Assembly: GCA_017522255.1 (NCBI GenBank)
Contig: JAFWZP010000075.1
Location: 1-54,005 of the forward strand
Length of the DNA stretch: 54,005 nt
DNA from: Bacteroidales bacterium
GTDB taxonomy: Bacteria; Bacteroidota; Bacteroidia; Bacteroidales; P3
Reading direction: 5' to 3'
Translations under genes and position numbers: made by a program
In this document: one piece after another, positions 25,543 through 32,833 of the stretch
Layout: each line of letters opens with the position of its first letter
Position numbering within the stretch: the first letter of the stretch is position 1
Notes under the pieces: generated by a model
Database searches by the model: none
The model's input: only the letters and a program-made list of their open reading frames with translations
What the model was told of the DNA's origin: nothing

Positions 25543-25573
25543 AAAGGGCTGAAACATTTGTTTCAACCCTTTG
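25543..25573 (-). terminator. Intrinsic terminator of the B12 locus
   Basis: Read on the minus strand, AAAGGGTTGAAACA pairs with TGTTTCAGCCCTTT (14 bp with one G-U) and is followed by TTTTTTC. It lies 36 bases beyond the stop of the surface protein gene. Confidence 0.85.
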
Positions 25574-25608
25574 CTGTAATTCTAATTTTATGTTTTATTT
25601 CTACGAAA

Positions 25609-28005
25609 CTATTCTTTTACTATTCTACAACATTGTCCGTCTATTTTCAATACATACACGCCTCTTTGCCATGTTTGGGTATTTATTATAAAGCTGTCGG
25701 AAGTGGCTGTGTATTCAGCTATCAATTGTCCATATACGTTATATACCAATATGTTTTTGGTGTTTACATTTTCGATATTGATATAGTTGCGACATGGATT
25801 TGGATATAATTTAATGTTGATGTCGGCCATGTTTTCGTGGATAGATACTTTTTCGTTCAATACGCAAACTCCTGTTAAATCGAAACCTCCCGAATTAATA
25901 TTGGTTGGATAAGGGTCGTTAACTATGTTGCCAAAGGCATCGTAGGTAGCGTGCTGAGGGTCGATGGTTCCCACTACATCAATGATTTTCACATGAGTGA
26001 TATTGTTGATATTGATATTGGCACTGTCTCGTAGTTCTTCCAAATCAAATGGAGTACCCCAACCCACACGATATTTGCCGGCAAGGTTGTTGATATTGGT
26101 AGCATCGATGGTACCATCGCCACGCACTTGTTGGTCGGTAGGTGTAAGCGAAGTTGCAGGGAAGCGTACAAAGTTTACGCCATCGGAACTTACTTCCACA
26201 AATGCAAGTTCAAGGAAATAATCGTTGAAAGAGTTTTCGTAAACTGCGAAATCAAATCCTTCGCCGTTGATAATAGGCTTTTCGAATGTAAGGATTGCAT
26301 AACCGCCGTCGCCTAAACTGATGGCATTAGTTGTAGTTTCGCCGGCAGGTCCTACTGCATTTGCTTCGTTGCCAAACGATGCTCTTTCGCCTTGTTCGGC
26401 TATATCCATATATCCGCGTTCCACGGTGCAGGCAGTGGCCCAATTCTTTATTCTGCTGTCTTGATAGTGAACGGCTGTACATCCTTCGCTACCTACTATA
26501 CCGCAGAAGCGGTTAAGGTTGGGGTTGCTTACAGGTTGTGTTGTCAATTCTTTCCAATATCCTTCGTAAGTATCTTCGGTATATCCACCACAGAAGTAGT
26601 CGCCTACTGTTACCACATCACCGTTCGATACAACGTATGCGTTGCAATAGTCGTATGGGAATGTGCCGTTTACGCTATACATTGCATAACCTTCGGTAGT
26701 AAGACTTAGGGTATAGTTATTGTCGGTATACGACATTGTGTTTATGCTTCCGTTGTTTAGAGTTACGGCAAAACGGTCGTCGGCATTGTCTATAGCTTGT
26801 AGCATAGCAGCAACGGTTATACTGTCGGTGCTGCTCCAACGGTAACCCCATGCAAGACCTATGTATTCTTCGGCAGTTTGGTTCATTACAAAGTTTGCAG
26901 TAAGTATGGCTTGGTTGTCGCCTTCGCCAACCCAATATACAATCTCTTCGGGAGTAATAACAGGAATGTATGGGTCTTCGGGGCGTTCTTCGGGAACGGT
27001 TACCGGTGTTATTTCTTTCAACCAAACGTATGAGTAGCTTGTGTAGCTGCCATAAGTTGGGTCGTCGATAACTACAGAGTCGGCAATGGAGGCACATGCA
27101 AGGTCGCCCCATTTTACAAATTCACCGTTCTTTACATATTGTTGGTCATAGCCAAGCATAGCACCAATGCCGTTGATATTGTATATCCAATAGCTTCCTG
27201 TGGTTGTTGATAATATAGTACTGCTGTCGGTATATGTTATATCGGTTATTCCATAAGCGTTAGGGGTATAAGCTAAGCGGTAGTCGTTGCTTACTATGGA
27301 ATCAATAATCGTTTTAACTGTTACGCTATCTTGGTCGAAGCGGAAGCCCCAAGCCAAAGCAGTGTCGGGATTGTTCCAGTTGATGGCAAGTACGACCTCG
27401 TTGTCTCCTTGTCCTATCCAATAGATAATGCTGTCGGCACTTATAGTAGCATCAGCCAATAGTATGGTGTCGTTGTCATCATCGTTTCCGCCACCTGTAG
27501 AACCATTAGGCTCGGGCACAGGAGTGGCAGTAGTGGCTGTAAAAGCACAACCATCGGAAAACTCCATAACATCGCCATTGCTTATAGCTTGACTGCTTAC
27601 TCCGGAGGCATACGAGCCATTAACGGTGTAACACCACCATAGCTCGGTAGATAAATTGTAGGTTGCATCGGAGTACGAAATTTCATCGATAAAACCACTC
27701 GACACACCTGTGATAGATAGACGCGTGTCGGCATTGTCGATGGCTGTAAGCATATCGGCTGCTGTAATGCTGCCATTCCAACGATAGCCCCATGCAAGAC
27801 TTTGTGCCGGCGACGCTTCGTCCCAACTTACAACAAGTATTGCTTCGTTGCTTCCTGTGCCTATCCAATACTGAATATCTGAAGTTGAGATAGTTGGGGT
27901 TTTGGTTAGTGTTTCTCCCGACTTGGGGTGATTTAAATTTTGAGCGTAAGCTCCCGCCATTGATATCGAAAACGATACCAATAAAGAAAATAATACTTTC
28001 TTCAT
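25609..28005 (-). CDS. T9SS-secreted surface protein with three WGYRW repeats, B12-locus associated
   Basis: Signal peptide residues 1-21 end in AYAQ. Three repeats follow at about 40-155, 188-305 and 350-470, each with (I/V)xYWxGxGxNxxxL, then LAWG(Y/F)R(W/F) and a (T/I)IxxxDxR segment; a short Asp/Asn/Gly-rich linker (about 167-180) separates the first two. A separate domain at about 498-715 (SFGNEANAVG, LTFEKPIINGEGFDFAVYENSFNDYFLELAFVEVSSDG, GGFDLTGVCV) is a common Bacteroidetes cell-surface domain. Residues 731-798 (KLYPNPCRNYINI to RGVYVLKI) are a T9SS type A sorting signal, so the product crosses the outer membrane. It is the third gene behind the cobalamin riboswitch, 130 bases after btuG with a hairpin between. 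A role in B12 capture is inferred from position only. Confidence 0.85.
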   Translation of the reverse strand: MKKVLFSLLVSFSISMAGAYAQNLNHPKSGETLTKTPTISTSDIQYWIGTGSNEAILVVSWDEASPAQSLAWGYRWNGSITAADMLTAIDNADTRLSITGVSSGFIDEISYSDATYNLSTELWWCYTVNGSYASGVSSQAISNGDVMEFSDGCAFTATTATPVPEPNGSTGGGNDDDNDTILLADATISADSIIYWIGQGDNEVVLAINWNNPDTALAWGFRFDQDSVTVKTIIDSIVSNDYRLAYTPNAYGITDITYTDSSTILSTTTGSYWIYNINGIGAMLGYDQQYVKNGEFVKWGDLACASIADSVVIDDPTYGSYTSYSYVWLKEITPVTVPEERPEDPYIPVITPEEIVYWVGEGDNQAILTANFVMNQTAEEYIGLAWGYRWSSTDSITVAAMLQAIDNADDRFAVTLNNGSINTMSYTDNNYTLSLTTEGYAMYSVNGTFPYDYCNAYVVSNGDVVTVGDYFCGGYTEDTYEGYWKELTTQPVSNPNLNRFCGIVGSEGCTAVHYQDSRIKNWATACTVERGYMDIAEQGERASFGNEANAVGPAGETTTNAISLGDGGYAILTFEKPIINGEGFDFAVYENSFNDYFLELAFVEVSSDGVNFVRFPATSLTPTDQQVRGDGTIDATNINNLAGKYRVGWGTPFDLEELRDSANININNITHVKIIDVVGTIDPQHATYDAFGNIVNDPYPTNINSGGFDLTGVCVLNEKVSIHENMADINIKLYPNPCRNYINIENVNTKNILVYNVYGQLIAEYTATSDSFIINTQTWQRGVYVLKIDGQCCRIVKE

Positions 28006-28078
28006 TTTTAATAATATTTTATCTGTTTATTTTATATGATTTGTTTGTTAGTTTGTATTCTTTCTGCTTCATTGAAAA

Positions 28079-28108
28079 GAAGAGGCACTTATCGGATAGT
28101 GCCTCTTC
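28079..28108 (-). terminator. Hairpin between btuG and the surface protein gene (possible attenuator)
   Basis: Arms 28079-28089 and 28098-28108 (GAAGAGGCACT / AGTGCCTCTTC) form a perfect 11-bp stem with an 8-base loop. On the minus strand it is followed by only four T, so read-through to the third gene is likely partial. No TAnnTTTG box is seen between it and the next ATG. Confidence 0.6.
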
Positions 28109-28135
28109 GCACTTTGAAATTAATAATATTATAAC

Positions 28136-29206
28136 TTATAGGAAAACAATTTTCGATGGTCCTACTCCACATTCTTTTTTAGAGATGAAAGTGCCTTTGG
28201 CATCAAATACGTATATATCGCCATTGGTTTGATAGTTTTGTGCATCGGCAATGTATACATTCTGCGTAATGGGGTCGATACCTATGCCGTAGGGCGATAC
28301 AAGGGATTGGCTTGCTGCATAGCTCCATGGGGTTTCTACAAAGGAGGTAAGGTTTATTTTGGTAAACACTTGTTGCCCTGTAACCCAATTGTAATTGTAA
28401 ACTAAGGCATACACATCATTATATACTGCAATATTGCTTGCCGGAATATCAATTTTTTGTACAGCCTTACTTCCCATATCCAATACACTTAGATAGGACG
28501 AAACATCGGCGTAGTTGCCATTACATACCACCATTATTCGGCCTTGTCCTATTGGTTTCACTTGTTTGGGGTTCAAGCCTATGGTTATTTTTTCTTCGAC
28601 AGCAAAGGTGCTTAGGTTAATCACACTCATAGTAGAGTCGTAAAATGTTGTACCCGATGCATCTTGGTCCCAAGCATGTGCCACATATAGGTAGCCGTTG
28701 TGGGCATATAGGTCTTCACATTTTCCACCTTCGGTTTGGCATTGTGCCACTATGGATAGGGTTGCAGTATCTATCTTCACTACGGTTTTGTCGTAGCACG
28801 ACACGTAGGCATACCCTTCGTAGAATGCCACTTCGCGTGGCTGTTTGCCGCTTAGTGGTATTTGACGAATGGAATTTCCTGTTTTGTAATCAATCACTTC
28901 CATAGTGTTCGAGCAGTTTACCACCACATACATCTTGCCACCATATATCTCGATATCGTTAGCCACATCGCCAAGTCCTCTACCGTTTTTTGAGGCAAAA
29001 TAGTCGTTGGCAATGGTATTGTCGGTAGCCGAGTAGCGGCTTAGTTCGGCATCGTTGCCTCCCCATACACCTTCGTTGAGGATATACACACGGCCATCGT
29101 TGGATGGAGAGGTTTCGTTGTTGTTGTCATCACCTCCTTTTTCGCACGAGAATAATGCTGTACTTATTACAGCCATTGTCATTAATTTAAATAATGTCTT
29201 CTTCAT
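28136..29206 (-). CDS. btuG: BtuG-type surface beta-propeller lipoprotein
   Basis: BtuG proteins of Bacteroidetes are surface-exposed propeller lipoproteins that bind vitamin B12 very tightly and pass it to BtuB. A lipoprotein signal ends at LFSC (Cys21). The acidic stretch after it (EKGGDDNNNE) resembles a surface-export signal. The rest is repeated propeller text: RVYILNEGVWGGNDAELSRYS, GDVANDIEIYGGKMYVVVNCSNTMEVID, QPREVAFYEGYAYVSCYDKTVVKIDT, NGYLYVAHAWD and SPYGIGIDPITQNVYIADAQNY, which is DUF5074/YncE-like. The 356 residues fit seven blades. It is 12 bases after the BtuB-type gene and under the same riboswitch, which supports the B12 assignment over a generic YncE-like label. Confidence 0.85.
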   Translation of the reverse strand: MKKTLFKLMTMAVISTALFSCEKGGDDNNNETSPSNDGRVYILNEGVWGGNDAELSRYSATDNTIANDYFASKNGRGLGDVANDIEIYGGKMYVVVNCSNTMEVIDYKTGNSIRQIPLSGKQPREVAFYEGYAYVSCYDKTVVKIDTATLSIVAQCQTEGGKCEDLYAHNGYLYVAHAWDQDASGTTFYDSTMSVINLSTFAVEEKITIGLNPKQVKPIGQGRIMVVCNGNYADVSSYLSVLDMGSKAVQKIDIPASNIAVYNDVYALVYNYNWVTGQQVFTKINLTSFVETPWSYAASQSLVSPYGIGIDPITQNVYIADAQNYQTNGDIYVFDAKGTFISKKECGVGPSKIVFL

Positions 29207-29218
29207 ATCTGTTAATGT

Positions 29219-31240
29219 TTAAAATGAATAACTTACGTTTATTTTATAGTTTCGTCCCATCATTGGGTAGTTCTTAATCACTTCGTATTGCACATCAAAA
29301 AGGTTTAGTACCTGAGCTTGAATAGTCATCTGTCCATTCTTTAGTGTTATGTTCTTGGATAATGTTATGCTTTGATCCACATATCCATGCACAAGATTGT
29401 TGTCGGTGTTCTGAGCCAAGCGGTATCTGTCGCCTACACATATTATATTATATCCTATGTCGAAGTAGCGAGGAATTTCGAGATGAAGCATCGCCCCACC
29501 CGAGTGTTTGGGAGTATAGGGTATCTGTTGATTGTAGGTTTTTGAGCCTTCGTCTGTCTTATCCATCGCACTCTGATAAGAATAGTTGAGAGCAACAGAC
29601 AAGACAGCATCCGACAAGGTGGGACGTTGAGCGAAGTTTGATAATGAGACCTCCACCTTGGCATCCAGGCCCAATATATCTACACGACCTATATTCATCA
29701 TAGACCATAGGAAAAGACTTTGTGATGGGATGGCCACTATCTTGTCCGTAACTCGGTTGTAGTAGCCATCCATAGTGGCTACAAGGTATAGGTTATCCTT
29801 ATATTTGGTGTAGGATAGTCCTATGTTGTTTTGCAAAGCCTTTTCGGGATTTAAGTCCTTGGCTATGGTGTAATAATACATCTCGCTAAAATTGGGTATG
29901 CGGTAGTTTTCTTTAAAAAAGTAGCGTATCATAAAAGATTGTTCTTTCCATGGTTTTACGGATATTCCCACGTAGGGCGAAAAACGTTGATATTCTTTTG
30001 TAAAATTGTTGCAAACATATTCCTGTATGGTGGTGGAAAGTATGTTGCCCGAAATGGATATACGTTTGGCTTTATAGCTCATGGCAAGCACGTTAAGCCA
30101 TGTGTAACGATTCACCTCGTTGTTGGCAGCCATATTGGAATGCAGTGTGTTTATAGCCCCGTCGGTAGAGTAAGCCACTTTAAAATTCTTAAACATATAG
30201 TACTGAGCTGTGCCGGAAAGGTATCCTTCTTGTTGCAAATATTCGTTTCGCAGATAGCCGTCGGCGTTGAGGGCTGCTGTATCTTCGTATATACATTCCG
30301 AAAGGTTGTACTTGCCGTTCACTTGTATTTTCCATTTCTCGGATAATACGTTTTGATAGTTTATTTGAGTAAAGAACACTTTGTCGTACATGCGTTCGGA
30401 TGTTTTCTGAGTATAGAAGGTTGTAGGTCCGGGCAGGTTGCGATACGATTGGTTGTAGTGTACCTTGGTAGTAAGAATTTGATTTTGCTTTGGAGTGTAA
30501 AATATTCTAAGGTCGGCCATACCCATCTTCACCTCCGAGTTTTTGCGATACTCGCGCGAACTGCTGTCGTTGCGATTGTTGGTGTAGTAGAGTGTGAACG
30601 GATAGTCGCCATCGCTTTGCATATAGTTGGCAGATAGTGATATCTCAAGCTCGTCGTTTATATACTGGTTCCACAGAAGCGATGGGTTGATAAGTCCAAA
30701 CGAGCCACCTTCCAAGCGTAGTTTCATATCGGTTTTGTTCCATTTATTCACTCTGGGCTTTTTGCTTTGCACATTTATCACATTGCCTGCTGCAAAAGAG
30801 CGTGCTGTTTGGAATATATTGTCGGTATTGCCATTTGCAAACGAAATGTGGTCAACATTGTCCAGCATATAACGGCCTATGTCTATCTGTCCGTTTTGGC
30901 AGTCGCTTACAGCCACACCATCTAGTGTGAGTGTCGAGAATTGGGAGCCTAATCCGCGTGCCGACACTGTTTTTACACCGCCCACCCCGCCATAGTCGCG
31001 GATAACCAAACTGCTTATACCACGCAAGGCATCGGATAGCTGTGTGGCATTGATACGCTCAATATCGGTATCCGACACCACTTGAACAGGAGTTTGCGAA
31101 CGCACCTCTGTGGGTGTTTCGGCACCTAATATTATACGCACCTCTTTAAGAGTTTCGGTTTTCAAGGTATCTTGGCACAATGCCACTTTGGTTGATAATA
31201 ATAAGATAACTGCTGCGGTTATCTGTTTCATTGTTCTCAT
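29219..31240 (-). CDS. btuB: TonB-dependent outer membrane vitamin B12 receptor (BtuB type)
   Basis: This is an outer-membrane TonB-dependent transporter. Signal peptide residues 1-22 (MRTMKQITAAVILLLSTKVALC) precede a short TonB-box-like LKEVRII. The plug domain covers about 45-165 (TPVQVVSDTDIERINATQLSDALRGISSLVIRDYGG, SARGLGSQFSTLTLDGVAV). A 22-strand-type barrel follows to a C-terminal aromatic residue (YKINVSYSF), with NFSEMYYY and LNPEKALQNNIGLSY being usual barrel text. The 673 residues are BtuB-sized and lack the N-terminal carboxypeptidase-like domain of SusC-type receptors. The gene lies directly behind a cobalamin riboswitch and before btuG, which makes B12 or another corrinoid the likely cargo. 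Confidence 0.9.
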   Translation of the reverse strand: MRTMKQITAAVILLLSTKVALCQDTLKTETLKEVRIILGAETPTEVRSQTPVQVVSDTDIERINATQLSDALRGISSLVIRDYGGVGGVKTVSARGLGSQFSTLTLDGVAVSDCQNGQIDIGRYMLDNVDHISFANGNTDNIFQTARSFAAGNVINVQSKKPRVNKWNKTDMKLRLEGGSFGLINPSLLWNQYINDELEISLSANYMQSDGDYPFTLYYTNNRNDSSSREYRKNSEVKMGMADLRIFYTPKQNQILTTKVHYNQSYRNLPGPTTFYTQKTSERMYDKVFFTQINYQNVLSEKWKIQVNGKYNLSECIYEDTAALNADGYLRNEYLQQEGYLSGTAQYYMFKNFKVAYSTDGAINTLHSNMAANNEVNRYTWLNVLAMSYKAKRISISGNILSTTIQEYVCNNFTKEYQRFSPYVGISVKPWKEQSFMIRYFFKENYRIPNFSEMYYYTIAKDLNPEKALQNNIGLSYTKYKDNLYLVATMDGYYNRVTDKIVAIPSQSLFLWSMMNIGRVDILGLDAKVEVSLSNFAQRPTLSDAVLSVALNYSYQSAMDKTDEGSKTYNQQIPYTPKHSGGAMLHLEIPRYFDIGYNIICVGDRYRLAQNTDNNLVHGYVDQSITLSKNITLKNGQMTIQAQVLNLFDVQYEVIKNYPMMGRNYKINVSYSF

Positions 31241-31334
31241 TCTTCGTTTACTATTTTGATGTTTACAAAATAGCTTCCGTATCGAAATAGTGAAAATTCA
31301 AAGACATTCTTTCTGCAATGTGTCTGTCATTTCA

Positions 31335-31550
31335 AGCTCTTTCCGCGAAAGCTTCAAATCTCCGACTTGGCAGGTCTTCTGACTTACTCCCCCCCGGCCA
31401 TGCCTTCCCATGCTTTATACTGCACAGTGGCAATTTGGATTGTTTATGACCGTGGTTAAAAAGGAGCTTACAGCAGCGGGACTGTTCAGGACTCTCACCT
31501 GATTCCCTTTTCACACATAGCGAAACGACCGTTCGCTTGCGAACCAAATC
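31335..31550 (-). promoter_or_regulatory. Cobalamin riboswitch upstream of btuB
   Basis: Read on the minus strand, conserved blocks occur in the right order: GGGAATCAGGTGAGAGTCC, CAGTCCCGCTGCTGTAAG, GCCACTG, TGGGAAGGC and the B12 box AGTCAGAAGACCTGCC (31369-31384). These are core elements of AdoCbl-type riboswitches. The btuB ATG is about 95 bases after the aptamer, and a GCTTTC-GCG-GAAAGAGC hairpin (31336-31352) lies between, perhaps part of the expression platform. B12 would be expected to repress the three genes downstream. Outer limits are approximate. Confidence 0.93.
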
Positions 31551-31555
31551 GGGTG

Positions 31556-31584
31556 CAAAGGTACAAACTTTTTTTCAATTACAA
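31556..31584 (-). promoter_or_regulatory. Promoter of the riboswitch-btuB operon
   Basis: The minus strand reads TTG (31582-31584), 18 bases, TACCTTTG (31556-31563), placing the start point just before the riboswitch fold. Confidence 0.65.
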
Positions 31585-31652
31585 GGAAAAAAGTGCAATA
31601 AAAATTGAAAGAAATATGCTATGTAGCGTAGTATTAGCAGATTATTATATAG

Positions 31653-31692
31653 AAAAATCTATAGATTCTTATACCATAGAACCTATAGATTT
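31653..31692 (-). terminator. Intrinsic terminator after the DprA-like gene
   Basis: On the minus strand AAATCTATAGGTTCT pairs with AGAATCTATAGATTT (15-bp stem with one G-U) and is followed by five T in a row counting the stem end. It lies 50 bases beyond the stop at 31742 and insulates the riboswitch promoter. Confidence 0.8.
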
Positions 31693-31741
31693 AGAGATAT
31701 CCAAAAGAAAATCGAATATTTTTTCTTCAAATATTTTATTT

Positions 31742-32833
31742 CTAAAACAATAACATAGAAGGATTGAATATAGAATATAAAGTAGTACTACCTTTCTTTG
31801 TTTTTAAAAAGGAACTTGACTCAGATAATATCTTTTTTAATTCTTTTTCAGGTATGTTTAATTGTAATTTTTCTTTTATATCTCTCATTTTGTATGAACC
31901 ACCCTGCTTTAATAATAAAATAATTTCTTCTTTTATCTCGGAAATCGATTTTGAATTTGTGATAGGAACTTTCACTACATCACCTTTAATATCAACCAAT
32001 TTCGCACCCTTATCTATCAGTAATAAATTTGCACATTTCTCTTTTTCTGCAGGTTGCCTAACAAATATTTCTCTTTTTTTCTTCAAGCCATCACATACCC
32101 CAGACCATGTACCTCCTTTTTCATCAGATTGTGCCACATAGATTTCTGAAGCAAGACCATATATTATAGAATTGCGAGCCATTGCAAGTTCAACACTCCA
32201 AGGTGATTTTGGGAAAAAGGTGCTTAAGACTAAAACATCACCTTCAATAATTTGTTTATAATACTTTTTCATTCCACTATTAAAAGTTGAAATTCCTTGA
32301 GGTAAAACAATAATGCTCTGCCCTTGATATTTTAAAGTGGAGTCAAGTGCTTGTTTGTCAACTCCTTTTGCAAAGCCACTTACAACAACTTTGTATTCAG
32401 AAGAAGCTTTTTTTGCAACATTATCAGTAAATAGTAAAGAAGATTCATTTGCATTACGAGAACCTACAATGGCAATAGATTTCTCTTTTAAAATCATTTT
32501 ATTACCTTTCGTATATAATATAAGTGGTGTATTGTACTTCAAATTTGCTTTCAAAATTGGTGAATAATCTTCTGAAGTTACAGGAATGATATTGTATCCT
32601 TGATTCAATAAATCCTCAACCATAAAAGAATAATTTATTAATTCAGACTTAGTCTGATTTAGCAACAAAATTTCTTCCTGAGTTAAATCAAAGTTTAAAA
32701 AATTATCCGATTCAAATAAATCAATGATAGTTTTGCCTTGTTTGAATGCAAACACAATCATTTCATTCTTTTTTGAAATCCAAATTTTTGGTGTATGTGC
32801 TAATGCCACCCAATATGTTAATTCTTGATTCAT
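31742..32833 (-). CDS. DprA/Smf-like protein paired with a RecQ-PRTase helicase
   Basis: The middle of this 363-residue protein is a DprA-type Rossmann (SLOG) domain: AIVGSRNA (121-128), VVSGFAKGVDKQA (150-162), LPQGI (177-181) and ARNSIIYGLASEIYVAQSDEKGGTW (219-243). Classical DprA has SGSLxTA where this has GGTWSGV, placing it in a divergent DprA-like branch. About 110 N-terminal residues form a helical part and the last 70 a winged-helix-like end. Housekeeping DprA loads RecA onto single-stranded DNA. Here the gene overlaps the upstream helicase gene by ATGA, so the pair is translated together. DprA-like proteins in such pairs are candidates for nucleotide or DNA sensing in defence; function is not proven. 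Confidence 0.85.
   Translation of the reverse strand: MNQELTYWVALAHTPKIWISKKNEMIVFAFKQGKTIIDLFESDNFLNFDLTQEEILLLNQTKSELINYSFMVEDLLNQGYNIIPVTSEDYSPILKANLKYNTPLILYTKGNKMILKEKSIAIVGSRNANESSLLFTDNVAKKASSEYKVVVSGFAKGVDKQALDSTLKYQGQSIIVLPQGISTFNSGMKKYYKQIIEGDVLVLSTFFPKSPWSVELAMARNSIIYGLASEIYVAQSDEKGGTWSGVCDGLKKKREIFVRQPAEKEKCANLLLIDKGAKLVDIKGDVVKVPITNSKSISEIKEEIILLLKQGGSYKMRDIKEKLQLNIPEKELKKILSESSSFLKTKKGSTTLYSIFNPSMLLF

Noticed and set aside
25537-25809. Plus-strand frame at the end of the T9SS surface gene
   Set aside because: Antisense to a well-supported gene end and its terminator.
31332-31547. Minus-strand 71-residue open frame before btuB
   Set aside because: It lies inside the cobalamin riboswitch; the RNA motifs explain the sequence and the peptide looks non-coding.
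31553-31753. Plus-strand 66-residue open frame over the promoter and terminator region upstream of btuB
   Set aside because: It overlaps a promoter and a terminator on the other strand, and its composition is non-coding.
31742-32833. Plain housekeeping dprA label
   Set aside because: The GGTWSG variant loop and the translational coupling to a RecQ-PRTase gene set it apart from ordinary competence dprA.
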